Shown here: in pieces, positions 54,624-63,457 of the stretch
Layout of the letters: every line of letters starts with the position of its first letter
How positions within the stretch are numbered: the first letter of the stretch is position 1
Assembly: GCA_963746955.1 (NCBI GenBank)
Contig: CAVVDR010000012.1
Span: forward strand, 29,643 to 93,642
DNA: 64,000 nucleotides
From: DASQBT01 sp963746955
GTDB lineage: Bacteria > Pseudomonadota > Gammaproteobacteria > Burkholderiales > Thiobacillaceae
Direction: 5' to 3'
The notes under the pieces: model-generated
What the model was told of the DNA's origin: nothing
Databases searched by the model: none
What the model saw: only the letters and a program-made list of their open reading frames with translations
Program-made: the position numbers and the translations under genes

Positions 54624-55540
54624 AAAACATAATCTCCGTGCTCATTTGGCTTCTTGTTAAACCATCTTTCTTTGCAGCGCACGAGATTGTGATTCGTCAT
54701 TAAATAGTGCTTTTGCAAACGACTGTATATGATGGCGCTGACTTTGACTCTTTCGGAATGACCGCTCAAGTATGAGAAATGCCGTTTCCGGAGAATACTC
54801 CTCGCTTCTGCACTCAGAAAAACACGTGCAAGGATCTTCGTCAATTTTGAATTAATGACAAACTTCTTGAGTTCGTCAACGAATTCCACCTCTGATTTGT
54901 GAAAGGCCTTTATGATATTCTTCGGAGCAAAATCTGGATCGACCCCAATAAATTGAAATACACGCTCCAATGTCAGTTTGCGTTCATCACTCAAATCATC
55001 GGAACAAATTATCAATACTTTACCGGGGTAGAAAGTTGAGTAGAGATCAACGATATGACCATACTCCCCCCGACACACATACGAATCATCCACCGCCCCT
55101 CTTTCTGAATAGCTTCTATTTCTTTCCAGCTTAAGAATATGGGGCTGAAGCAGATGCGATACCGCATCATCAAAGGTTCTTTTCTCAATCCCCCACCTTG
55201 CCAACATCTTATAATGAGAAACAGCCCTCTCTATAGGATCCCTTACTACTATAATTATCTTCGCATCAGGCACAAATTTAGACATCCGCTCAGGTATGCG
55301 GCTATCGCACATATATTGCGGACTCGCTGTTCCCGCCAACTTTTCGCCATTCTTGGGCATTAAATATGTCGCCCTGTATGTGCGCCAAGTATCGTCGCTT
55401 ATATCTTCATTATGGAAGAAGGGTATCTCTTTTTCGTCTGGCATCCATACATCGGGGTGCTCCTTGAGATATTTGAAAAGTGAGGTCGTACCTCCCTTCA
55501 TTACACCAACCACAAAAAAATACGAAATCTGTCTTTCCAT
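54620..55540 (-). CDS. Sulfotransferase
   Basis: A 306-residue PAPS-dependent sulfotransferase. The 5'-phosphosulfate loop is VVGVMKGGTTSLFKYLKEHP at the N-terminus and the 3'-phosphate strand is KIIIVVRDPIERAVSHYKM near residue 100. Its AT content is higher than that of the neighbours, suggesting import. It converges with the decayed TylF gene, whose last bases overlap its stop. Substrate could be a glycan or the peptide. Lasso clusters also sometimes carry sulfotransferases, but the link is only positional. Confidence 0.9.
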   Translation of the reverse strand: MERQISYFFVVGVMKGGTTSLFKYLKEHPDVWMPDEKEIPFFHNEDISDDTWRTYRATYLMPKNGEKLAGTASPQYMCDSRIPERMSKFVPDAKIIIVVRDPIERAVSHYKMLARWGIEKRTFDDAVSHLLQPHILKLERNRSYSERGAVDDSYVCRGEYGHIVDLYSTFYPGKVLIICSDDLSDERKLTLERVFQFIGVDPDFAPKNIIKAFHKSEVEFVDELKKFVINSKLTKILARVFLSAEARSILRKRHFSYLSGHSERVKVSAIIYSRLQKHYLMTNHNLVRCKERWFNKKPNEHGDYVF

Positions 55541-55680
55541 GCCTAAAAATGGTCGTTGGCTACTATAGAGTTGGCTACTATAGAGTTACAGCTTCGGATG
55601 CCTTTTGATGCGGTGTGCGCAAGGATGATGTCGATTGTGGTGTTGGCGGTCACGACGCGCTGGTGAGTTTCCGGACAGAA

Positions 55681-57462
55681 TCATGCGCTGGCCTTGCCCA
55701 CCAGCATCGTTTCCGGTTTTCCCTCTTGCGCCACCCGCCCCAGTTCCAGCCTGTACAGCCTGTCGCAATTGTCCACCGTGCTTAGCCGGTGCGCAACGAT
55801 GAGGATAGTCCTGGTACCCTGCAGGGCCCGCACCGCCTGCATTACTTCGCGCTCGGTCGCGGCATCCAGGGAGCTGGTGGCTTCATCCAGCACCAGCACG
55901 GAAGGGTCACGATAGAGGGCACGGGCAATACCGATGCGCTGGCGCTGGCCGCCGGAAAGCCGGACGCCGCGCTCCCCCACGAGGGTATCAAGCCCTTGTG
56001 GCAGGCTGTGGACAAACTCTGCAAGGTGCGCGGCGTGGATGGCGCGCGACACCGCAGCGTTGTCGATAGTTTCGATCGGCAGACCGAACGCCACGTTGCG
56101 GGTCAAGGTGTCGTCTGTGAGGTAGATTGATTGCGGCACATAGCCAATCTGATCCTGCCAGTTTCGTAGTGCCTGCTGAATGTCTTCTCCATCGACCCGC
56201 ACCTCGCCGCTATCGGGAGCAAGCAGCCCGAGCAAAATATCTACCAGCGTGCTCTTGCCGGCACCGCTGCCACCGATAATTCCCACGCATTCACCGTGGT
56301 GGATGACGAGCGAGAGCTCTTTGAGCGCGGCCGTGGGAGCACCCGGATAGGCAAAAGTAACCTTTCTTAGTTCCAGTGCTGCATGGAAGGGCGCGACTGG
56401 GGTACGAGTACGAGCTGCGTCGGGGGTGGCGAGATTGAACTCCGCGCTCAGGGTATCGATTACCGGCAATCCGTAGCGCAGCGATTGCATCGCACCGATC
56501 GCGCGATTGACCGAAGGCATCAGGCGAAAGGCCGCAGCGGCAAACAGAGCCAGCGTGGGAACTACGGTTTCCAGGGCTCGGCCCTGCCCCACCATGCTGA
56601 CCACCAGTCCCGCAAACCCAATGACGGCAAGCAGTTCCAGCCATAGGCGCGGCAATTGTTGCAAGGTGGTTAGCACCTGCGCAGCGTTGGCGCTCTTGGC
56701 GGTGTGCACACGGTACCGTTCCAGAAATTCGGCTTCCCTTCCGAGCAGCTTCAAATCCTTTGCGCTGCCCAGACCCTGCTGCAGGTGCTGGAGACGCAAG
56801 CCGTCGTGGTGCAGCCGCGTCTCGCCCGAGCGCGCGATGTGCCCTCTTGTTAGACGATTGAACCCCCAGGCCGACGCGCCCAATACACATGCCACGATCA
56901 GCGTACTTAGTGGCTCGACCACAAGGAGCAGGGTTCCCAGTCCCAGGAGCACCAGGGATTCACTGAGCAACGTCAATCCCGCCTTGATCCCGTTGATTGC
57001 GAACACGCTCACATCAATGTTCACATTGCGGATCAACTGCGCTGAGTTACGTTGCAGGTGAAAGGTATAGGGCTGACCCAGATAGATCCGAAACAGGCGC
57101 TGCGAGAGCTCGACCTGGATCCCGAATACAAAGCGCGCCTGCTGACGCGCGAGGATGGCCAGGTAAATGGCCTTCACGAGATACACCCCAACCAGTATCA
57201 GCATCCCCCCAATGACGAGGCTTTGTTGGCCGGGATTGCCCAGCGCTTGAAGGGCCGGTTGGAGGGCAGGATAGTGGCTTGCGAAATCGCGCTGAGTGAG
57301 GAGGACAATCGCCGGGATCACCAGACCCACACCCAGTGTCTCCACCACCATCCCAATAAAAATCATGCTCAGTAGCACCGCAGCGCTGCGTCGCTCGGCA
57401 ATGGTCAGGAGACCCCAGATCTTGCGGGCCGTGCTGAAGTCAGCTGGGTATGGATTCGTCAT
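55681..57462 (-). CDS. ABC exporter, fused permease and ATPase
   Basis: A half-transporter of 593 residues with six TM segments and a C-terminal ATPase. Walker A is GIIGGSGAGKSTLVDILLG (about residue 395), the signature is GVRLSGGQRQRIGIARAL and Walker B is VLVLDEATSSLD. Such proteins flip lipid-linked oligosaccharides (PglK/MsbA type) or export peptides. It has no N-terminal C39 peptidase domain. It is divergent from the peptide operon and next to a GT4 gene, so either job is possible. Confidence 0.9.
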   Translation of the reverse strand: MTNPYPADFSTARKIWGLLTIAERRSAAVLLSMIFIGMVVETLGVGLVIPAIVLLTQRDFASHYPALQPALQALGNPGQQSLVIGGMLILVGVYLVKAIYLAILARQQARFVFGIQVELSQRLFRIYLGQPYTFHLQRNSAQLIRNVNIDVSVFAINGIKAGLTLLSESLVLLGLGTLLLVVEPLSTLIVACVLGASAWGFNRLTRGHIARSGETRLHHDGLRLQHLQQGLGSAKDLKLLGREAEFLERYRVHTAKSANAAQVLTTLQQLPRLWLELLAVIGFAGLVVSMVGQGRALETVVPTLALFAAAAFRLMPSVNRAIGAMQSLRYGLPVIDTLSAEFNLATPDAARTRTPVAPFHAALELRKVTFAYPGAPTAALKELSLVIHHGECVGIIGGSGAGKSTLVDILLGLLAPDSGEVRVDGEDIQQALRNWQDQIGYVPQSIYLTDDTLTRNVAFGLPIETIDNAAVSRAIHAAHLAEFVHSLPQGLDTLVGERGVRLSGGQRQRIGIARALYRDPSVLVLDEATSSLDAATEREVMQAVRALQGTRTILIVAHRLSTVDNCDRLYRLELGRVAQEGKPETMLVGKASA

Positions 57463-57546
57463 CGTGTGTTATAGGGCAATGTGCCAACATCCCAGCCACG
57501 GGTCTGAAAACGCGACCGTTCCAGAGCAGATGTCTTACGCCAGACT

Positions 57547-58704
57547 TCATCCTTGACCAGCTGGCCTTGCCAATGCCTTCTTGATCAGATCGTACCGTCG
57601 CTGCGCTACCTTGTCCCAAGTATAGTTTGCCGCCCGAATCCGCCCGGCTTCTCCCATCGCCCGCCGCATTTCGGTGTCTTTCGCCAGTTGCCGCAATGCC
57701 TCAATCAACTGGTCCTGGTCGTGCGGATCGACCACCAACCCCTCCCTGCGATGCCGAATGATGCTTCCTGCGCCCATCGCTGAAGTGACGATCGGAAGGC
57801 CGTTGCCCATCGCTTCGTAACCCACCAGCGGGCTGCCCTCTTCCAGGGTAGGAAAGGCAAATATGTCCGCCGAAAGATATACCGGCCCCGGATCGGGGCT
57901 GTAGGGGAGATGAATCACATCCCGACGCTGCAGGTGATCCGCGCAATGCCTGGCAATCAACGGTTCCACTCGTCCCAGCAACACGAGGCGGCCGATAATG
58001 CCGGCCTTGCTCCAAGCTTTCAGGAGCAGATGTGCTCCTTTGCGCATGCCGATGCTTCCCACGAACAGTACCGTCACCCCGTCAATTTCCGGCAAAGCGC
58101 GCGCCGTCCTAGTGAACCGTTCCGGATCCCAGCCATAGCTGCACTCCAGTATCTTTTCATTGGGTATCCCTCGTTCCAGGAGCGATTCCGTCACCACTGG
58201 ATTCGCACTGAAAATGAAATTCGCCGCCTCGGCCTGCGCCTGCTCGCCATCCAGGACTTCCTGGGAATATGAATGTTCCATTGGCCACGCCGCTCGCGCG
58301 AAGGCGTCTTCGAGAATCCGCTTTGCCATGTGGTCCATGGTATTCACGCGTTCGAGGAAAATCACATGGCCTTTATCCCGGAGCGCATGCAGCAATTCCA
58401 GAGAGCAACCGCGGGATACGAGTGCTACGTCTCCATGTCGGAGTGCGCGCATATAGCGATGCTCAATAACCTGTCTCGCCCAGTTCTTCTTCGGTTGAAT
58501 CGTCCGGTTCAAGCGGATCACCAGAGAATGCAACTTGTTCGGAAACACCGCGCGAACAAACTTGGCACGCGCTCTCGGTCCGCGTCTCATGACCCACAAT
58601 TCGGCACGAAGATCCGTCTTCGAAAGATGCCGCACCAACGAGTATGGCAGATGGCTCGAATGATCGTTGTTGCACGGATATGGATAGAGGGCGCGAAGCG
58701 TCAT
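57547..58704 (-). CDS. GT4-family glycosyltransferase
   Basis: A retaining GT-B transferase of 385 residues. The C-terminal domain has VTVLFVGSIGMRKGAHLLLKAW and, at the donor site, DIFAFPTLEEGSPLVGYEAM (E-x7-E). The N-terminal half begins MTLRALYPYPCNNDHSSHLPY, and a stretch WARQVIEHRYMRALRHGDV follows. It is upstream of the ABC gene on the same strand, with about 85 bases between them, so the two may be co-transcribed. Confidence 0.9.
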   Translation of the reverse strand: MTLRALYPYPCNNDHSSHLPYSLVRHLSKTDLRAELWVMRRGPRARAKFVRAVFPNKLHSLVIRLNRTIQPKKNWARQVIEHRYMRALRHGDVALVSRGCSLELLHALRDKGHVIFLERVNTMDHMAKRILEDAFARAAWPMEHSYSQEVLDGEQAQAEAANFIFSANPVVTESLLERGIPNEKILECSYGWDPERFTRTARALPEIDGVTVLFVGSIGMRKGAHLLLKAWSKAGIIGRLVLLGRVEPLIARHCADHLQRRDVIHLPYSPDPGPVYLSADIFAFPTLEEGSPLVGYEAMGNGLPIVTSAMGAGSIIRHRREGLVVDPHDQDQLIEALRQLAKDTEMRRAMGEAGRIRAANYTWDKVAQRRYDLIKKALARPAGQG

Positions 58705-59084
58705 ATGTCTACAATGCCGCGAAACACAACAGCGGTACTAGCGGCCGCGCCTTGCATAACATTTCCTGTGGGGAAGGGAAGTCGAAGTTGACCCAGCAAG
58801 TGCCGGCGCAACACTCGTTTGTTGATTTGCACTGAATTCTGAGCCGACTCCTTCATCGACATCTCATCGTTTGGATGGTAGAGATAGACACGTTACTCAC
58901 CAGTCGATTAACGACTGGTGAGTAACGTCCCCCCATGTCTTGCAAGTTCTACTCTTTTTTCATATCGATGGTTAAGGTCGAATTGTTACCGGCTTCTGAT
59001 CAAGAAGCAATTGCATCGATTCGGAGGAGAAACATTGGTGACCACATGGAGAAATGCCTTCTTCCAGTAGCTGATCAGTTGAAT
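58705..59084. other. Intergenic region with a long palindrome
   Basis: No gene is supported between the GT4 gene and the IS3-type element. An open frame from 58935 has no family resemblance and runs into the IS3 end. The palindrome at 58890-58928 is described separately. Confidence 0.45.
58890..58928. repeat. Perfect 17-bp palindrome with 5-base loop
   Basis: The arms ACGTTACTCACCAGTCG and CGACTGGTGAGTAACGT are exact reverse complements separated by ATTAA. There is no T-run on the plus strand (TCCCCCC follows), so it is not a standard terminator for plus-strand transcripts. On the minus strand the bases after the hairpin are GTCTATCTC. It could be an operator, a recombination site or a remnant of an element end. 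Confidence 0.8.
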
Positions 59085-59167
59085 TGTGAATCGCCCCGGG
59101 TTTTCAGGAGACTGTTTAGTTTGAGTCAGGCCACAATGGCCGGCTCCTCTTGTTGGCGATAATACGC

Positions 59168-60028
59168 CTACTCCAATTCCGCCGGCGGCACGTTGCCAAT
59201 CGGTTCCAGCAACCGACGGTGATTGAACCAATCGACCCATTCCAGGGTCGCGTACTCGACCGCATCGATATGCCTCCAGGGACCGCGGCGGTGAATGACT
59301 TCGGTCTTGTACGGCCCGATAATCGTCTCGGCCAAGGCGTTGTCGTACGAATCGCCGACGCTGCCTACCGAAGGCTCGATGCCGGCTTCGGCCAAACGCT
59401 CCGAATAGCGAATCGACAGGTACTGACTGCCCCGGTCGCTGTGATGCACGACCCCTTTCGCGCCCGAGCGCGACCAGAGGGCCTGCTCCAGGGCGTCCAG
59501 AACCAGGTCGGTGCGCATCGAACGCGCTGCCCGCCAGCCGATGATGCGCCGGGCGAACACCTCCACGACAAAGGCCACGTAGACAAAGCCCCCCCAGGTC
59601 GCGACAAAGGTGAAGTCGGCAACCCAGAGCTGATTGGGGCGGATCGCCCGGAATTGCCGGTTCACCAGATCGAGCGCTCGATCGGCACGGTCATCAGCGA
59701 TCGTGGTCCGACACTTCTTGCCGCGCACCACGCCGCGCAGGCCGAGCGTGCGCATCAGGCGCTCGACCGTGCAGCGCGCCACCGCGATTTGCTCGCGATG
59801 CAGTTGCCGCCAGACCTTGTGCGCATCGTAAACGTGGAAATTCTTCGCATATACGCGCCGAATCTGGTGCGCGAGTTCAAGGTCGCGCCGAATCCGTGGC
59901 GGCAGGCGCGCTGGCTCAGCCTGTCGGGCCTTGTGCTCGTAATACCGCGACGGGGCGATCGGCAGTTGCGCGCAGATCGGCTCGACCCCGTACTGGGCAC
60001 GGTGTGCGTCGATGAACGACACCATCAT
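59168..60028 (-). CDS. IS3-family transposase OrfB
   Basis: The integrase-core half of an IS3-type transposase, 286 residues. The HTH_21 region has APSRYYEHKARQAEP; the rve catalytic core has LWVADFTFVATWGGFVYVAF (D), VVHHSDRGSQYLS (D) and SVGSVGDSYDNALAETIIG (E). It overlaps OrfA by four bases (ATGA). A full-length fusion product would need frameshifting from OrfA, which is itself interrupted. Confidence 0.93.
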   Translation of the reverse strand: MMVSFIDAHRAQYGVEPICAQLPIAPSRYYEHKARQAEPARLPPRIRRDLELAHQIRRVYAKNFHVYDAHKVWRQLHREQIAVARCTVERLMRTLGLRGVVRGKKCRTTIADDRADRALDLVNRQFRAIRPNQLWVADFTFVATWGGFVYVAFVVEVFARRIIGWRAARSMRTDLVLDALEQALWSRSGAKGVVHHSDRGSQYLSIRYSERLAEAGIEPSVGSVGDSYDNALAETIIGPYKTEVIHRRGPWRHIDAVEYATLEWVDWFNHRRLLEPIGNVPPAELE

Positions 60029-60345
60029 TTCGGTCGGCGGTCGAGCTCCGCCTGGGCAAAATACGCCGACGCCTTGCGCAGGATCTCGTTGGCCCGCTTC
60101 AGCTCACGATTCTCGCGCTCCAGTTCCTTGAGCCGTTCGCGGTCCGAACTGGATGGGCCGCCGCGCTTGCCCTGGTCACGCTCTGCCTGGCGCACCCACT
60201 TGCGCAGGGTCTCCGGCGTGCAGCCAATCTTGCTTGCGATCGAGCCGATCGCCGCCCACTGCTACTCATGCTCCCCTTGGTGTTCAAACACCAGCCGAAC
60301 AGCCCGCTCCCGAACCTCCGGCGAATACCTCGTTGATCTGTTCAT
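60025..60345 (-). pseudogene. IS3-family OrfA with internal stop
   Basis: The frame from ATG 60343-60345 encodes RSTRYSPEVRERAVRLVFEH, a TAG stop at 60262-60264, then QWAAIGSIASKIGCTPETLR and KWVRQAERDQGKRGG and a leucine-zipper-like ERLKELERENRELKRANEIL. IS3 OrfA proteins normally read Ser at the stop position (...SQWAAI). A single TCG-to-TAG change explains it. This copy should not make a full OrfA or OrfAB. Confidence 0.85.
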
Positions 60346-60396
60346 CACTCCATCCTCTCAAGATATGGAGTCTCCGGGAATCCCGGGGCGGTTCAC

Positions 60397-60588
60397 ATTG
60401 TCATCAGCACCTATGGCACGCTCAAGCGCATCGGCGCCATCCATGCGGTCCAACGCAAGACCGACTTCGCCGGTTTTCAGGAAGCCGCGCGGGTCCTGCA
60501 TCGGATGCTTGAAAGCGTGCATGATCCGCTGACCTGGCGCGAGGATGTGGACAGCCGCGTCAAGGAAATCAGGTTCGGGCAATGGTGA
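60397..60588 (+). pseudogene. 3' remnant of an unrecognised gene cut by the IS3 element
   Basis: From the right end of the IS3 element the frame encodes TYGTLKRIGAIHAVQRKTDF and MLESVHDPLTWREDVDSRVK, ending FGQW. No family is recognised. It has no start of its own and its end overlaps the ATG of the next small ORF by 7 bases, so it looks like the last part of a gene in the same operon as the recombinase, cut by the IS. Confidence 0.5.
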
Positions 60589-60794
60589 TTGCCTTACAAA
60601 CACTGCTGGAGTTGATTAACGCGAGCAAGCACCAGGTGCTATTGTTCGGGGAAACCAGCTTAAGCGAAAGCCAGTTTCGGGCATTTCGCAAATTGGTGTT
60701 AGGTGCATTCGGCGAGAAGGGCTTGGAAAGGGAGTTGAGAAGGATTTACGCCGAAGATCGTCAGCACGGCAGGGAAGGGAATGGGCAGGAATAG
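60582..60794 (+). CDS. Small protein upstream of the recombinase
   Basis: A 70-residue protein of unknown function with amphipathic helices: LQTLLELINASKHQVLLFGE, then FRAFRKLVLGAFGEKGLERE. Its start overlaps the preceding remnant. Small genes of this sort commonly precede serine recombinases in integrated elements. No family assigned. Confidence 0.5.
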   Translation: MVIALQTLLELINASKHQVLLFGETSLSESQFRAFRKLVLGAFGEKGLERELRRIYAEDRQHGREGNGQE

Positions 60795-60823
60795 ATTACG
60801 CAGGAAAGGAGGTGCCGAAATGA

Positions 60824-60964
60824 TTGGACGAATCCACAATCATCGAGATTCGATTCAAGCCAGAGGCGGTCATATCTCCCGCTGAAGTAGCCCTGCTTGA
60901 ATCCATCTTGCCTGAGATCATTCTTGCGATAATGCAGGCGGAAGCAGAGCCTGAGACTGAATGA
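60824..60964 (+). CDS. Small acidic protein (46 residues) translationally coupled to the recombinase
   Basis: Starting at TTG 60824, about ten bases after AAAGGAGGT, the frame encodes STIIEIRFKPEAVISPAEVA and ESILPEIILAIMQAEAEPET, then stops with a TGA that overlaps the recombinase ATG (ATGA at 60961). The ribosome site and coupling support it as a real gene; function unknown. Confidence 0.5.
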   Translation: MDESTIIEIRFKPEAVISPAEVALLESILPEIILAIMQAEAEPETE

Positions 60965-62245
60965 CGCAGGCCACACGTGCCGCATACCGCACGGCCTGAT
61001 TCTGACTACGTGCAGCAGTGTGTCAAGGCCAACGGCCATCTGGTGGTGCAGGAATATGTCGAGCCGGGCGCAACGGCCACCGACGACAAACGGCCCGTGT
61101 TTCAGCAGATGATCGCGGATGCCATGATGAAGCCGCCCGCATTCGAGGCCATCATCATTCACAGCCTGTCGCGCTTCTTCCGGGATGGCATCGAGTTCGG
61201 CGTGTATGAGCGCAAGCTCGGCAAGAATAAGGTCAAAGTCATCTCCATCACCCAGCCGACCAGCGACGACGCAGGCGGGGAAATGATGCGCCGCATCATC
61301 AACCTGTTTGACGAGCACCAGTCCAAGGAAAACTCCAAGCACACCTCCCGGGCCATGAAAGAGAATGCCCGGCAGGGTTTCTTCAATGGTTCATGTCCGC
61401 CCTTCGGCTATCAGGCCATCAGCACCGACATATCGGGCAGCCGTGGGCGCAAGCGCAAGAAGCTCGCCATCAACGAAGCAGAGGCGGGGATCGTGCGCAT
61501 GGCCTACGAGCTGTATCTGAACGGGCTGGAAGGACGTCAGCTCGGGTGCAAGCAGATCGGCCAGTACCTGACCGCTAAGGGGTTGCTGATGCGTAGCAAG
61601 CCGTGGCGGATGCAGAAGGTGCAGCACCTGTTATCTGACCCGTTGTATATGGGGGAGTATTTCACCAATATCCGCGACTCGAAGGCGAACGCCAACCGCC
61701 CGCCGGCGGAATGGATCAAGGCTGCCGTCCCGGCCATCATCGATGCGGCCACTTTCGAGCGCGTGAGAATGAAGCGGGGAGAGCGGGCACCTTGCAAGAC
61801 ACCGCCCCGGCTGGTCAATTCTCCTACGTTGCTCACCGGCCTGCTCAAGTGCGGCTGTGGTGCGGGCATGACCCTGACCACGGGCAAGAGTGGCCAGTAC
61901 AGGTATTACAAATGCACCCGCCGCCAGAGCCAGGGCAACCGAGCGTGCACAAGCGGCAATCTGCCGATGGAGAAGCTGGACAGTCTGGTGCTTGGGCAAC
62001 TGGCGGAGAAGGTCTTTGCACCCGAACGCTTGCAGTCCCTGATGGCAGAACTGCGCAAACGCATCAAATCATCTAAGGACACCCAGCAGGAACGCATCAA
62101 CGAGATCAACCGACAGATAAAGAAGGTCGAGGAACGCCAGCAGCGGCTCCTGGATGCCATCGAAAAGGGCACAATTGACCTGGACGAAACCACCCAGCGC
62201 CGTGCCCGGCAAAACAAGAAGGCTGCACGCGAAGCCTTGTTCATC

Positions 62246-62863
62246 GAGTTAAATTACCCCCGGCAAAGCCGGGGGCCTATCAGTGGGGCGCCTCAAAGGC
62301 GCTGGCAACTCATGAGCCGCCCAAGGGCGGCTACACGCTCAATTTCATCTGGTCGTAGCGTTCATCCTCGTGCTCCTGGTTGCGGATGTACGCCCTGACC
62401 ATCGCTTCATCCAGACCCACCGTAGAAACGAAGTACCCACGAGCCCAAAACACCTCGCCCGTGAAATTCCGCTCCCGACCACCGAAATGCCGGGCTATCG
62501 CAATCGCACTCTTGCCCTTGATGTACCCCACTACATTCGATACCGCATACTTCGGTGGAATACTCAGGCACATGTGCACGTGGTCCGACATCAGGTGGCC
62601 CTCTACAACCTGCGAATCCTTCTGCTTCGCCAACTCCCGGAATATCTCTCCAAGATGCCGCCGGAGTACCTCAAAGATCTTCTTCTTTCGCTTCTTCGGA
62701 ATGAAAACTACGTGGTACTTACCGTCCCATCTCGTGTGGCTCAAACTCTGATACTCTTTCATCGTGAATCTCCATCTCTTGGTCGAGACTGAAGATTCAC
62801 AACGACCGCCGTATAGGTCAAACCTTGGTGAGTCCCCCGGCAAAGCCGGGGGCTTACCTCACT
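62246..62863 (-). mobile_element. IS200/IS605-type element, copy 2
   Basis: An apparently identical 618-base copy of the element at 33124-33741, in the opposite orientation. The boundaries are where the two copies stop matching. On its own strand it lies just 3' of TAACTC, as does copy 1. Removing it restores the recombinase frame as FIE-L-AGVRRD. Confidence 0.92.
62331..62762 (-). CDS. tnpA: IS200/IS605-family transposase TnpA (copy 2)
   Basis: A 143-residue Y1 transposase, identical in sequence to the gene at 33225-33656, with DHVHMCL as the HUH metal site and YIRNQEHED with the likely Tyr nucleophile. Identity implies a recent transposition. Confidence 0.95.
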   Translation of the reverse strand: MKEYQSLSHTRWDGKYHVVFIPKKRKKKIFEVLRRHLGEIFRELAKQKDSQVVEGHLMSDHVHMCLSIPPKYAVSNVVGYIKGKSAIAIARHFGGRERNFTGEVFWARGYFVSTVGLDEAMVRAYIRNQEHEDERYDQMKLSV

Positions 62864-63133
62864 GAGTTAGCTGGCGTGCGCCGTGATAGCTCTCTGCCCT
62901 CGGTGGAGTACCTCAAGGCAAGCCAGGTGGAGGTGTTCGGCAAGGTGCTTCGGCAGAAGCTGCTTGCCTCCGGCTCACCGTTGGCGAAGAGCTACTTGAA
63001 TCTGCTGGTGGACGAGATCGTGGTGCAGGGCAAATCGGCCACCATCAAGGGCAGCTATGCGGCATTGGCGGAGACGATGCAGATACTGAAAGCAGGCAAC
63101 CTGAATGATCAAGTGCCCACTTTTGACCTAGAC

Positions 63134-63210
63134 TGGCGCGCCCGGAGAGATTCGAACTCCCGACCCCTTGGTTCGTAGCCAAGTACTCTATCCAGCTGAG
63201 CTACGGGCGC
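63134..63210 (-). tRNA. tRNA-Arg (ACG anticodon)
   Basis: The minus strand reads GCGCCCGTAGCTCAGCTGGA, an anticodon arm CTTGG-CTACGAA-CCAAG with anticodon ACG, the T-arm GGTTCGAAT-type GAGTTCGAATCTC, and a closing acceptor CGGGCGCG followed by an encoded CCA. Its 3' half (63134-63178) overlaps the recombinase end, so it is the probable attachment site of the mobile element. Confidence 0.95.
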
Positions 63211-63302
63211 ACGGAAACGGCGAAATTATACACTGCGAACCCGGAAGGGTTCTCACCCGCGCATCTTGCCCAATTCGGCAAGACACTGGGACTTTCCAAA
63301 AT

Positions 63303-63396
63303 TGGCGGAGACGAAGGGATTCGAACCCTTGATACCGGTTTAAGCCGGTATGCTCCCTTAGCAGGGGAGTGCCTTCGACCTCTCGGCCACGTCTCC
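63303..63396 (-). tRNA. tRNA-Ser (GCT anticodon)
   Basis: The minus strand reads GGAGACGTGGCCGAGAGGTC, the anticodon arm CTCCC-CTGCTAA-GGGAG with anticodon GCT, a long variable arm (CATACCGGCTTAAACCGGTA), the T-arm AGGGTTCGAATCCCT and an encoded CCA. The 94-base length fits a class II tRNA. Confidence 0.95.
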
Positions 63397-63457
63397 GGAA
63401 GGGCGGCATGATACCGGAACCCGACTCATTGCGCCACCCGGAACGGCGATTGGGCGC

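Larger units (their letters stand above)
59085..60397 (-). mobile_element. IS3-family insertion sequence
   Basis: Terminal repeats match between the ends: TGTGAATCGCCCCGGG at 59085-59100 and TGTGAACCGCCCCGGG (as the reverse complement) at about 60382-60397, both continuing with GGAGACT-like bases. Inside are OrfA and OrfB on the minus strand. I found no clear target duplication. OrfA has a nonsense codon. Confidence 0.85.
60961..63178 (+). pseudogene. Serine recombinase, N-terminus deleted and split by IS200-type copy
   Basis: The original start is probably ATG 60961 (MTQATRAAYR...), after which the frame breaks. The main frame then carries EYVEPGATATDDKRPVFQQM, IIHSLSRFFRDGIEFGVYER and KENARQGFFNGSCPPFGYQA (resolvase and recombinase domains), a zinc-ribbon LLKCGCGAGMTLTTG, and a coiled coil. 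The segment with the catalytic Ser (usually YxRxS) is missing. At 62246-62863 an IS200/IS605-type copy divides it; the 3' part resumes as LAGVRRDSSLPSVEYLKASQ and ends inside tRNA-Arg. Inactive by two lesions. Confidence 0.85.

Noticed and set aside
59150..60532. 460-residue plus-strand frame across the IS3 element
   Set aside because: It is the antisense of OrfB/OrfA.
63134..63178. Direct repeat of the tRNA-Arg end marking the far side of the mobile element
   Set aside because: I did not find a second copy of this sequence anywhere in the window.
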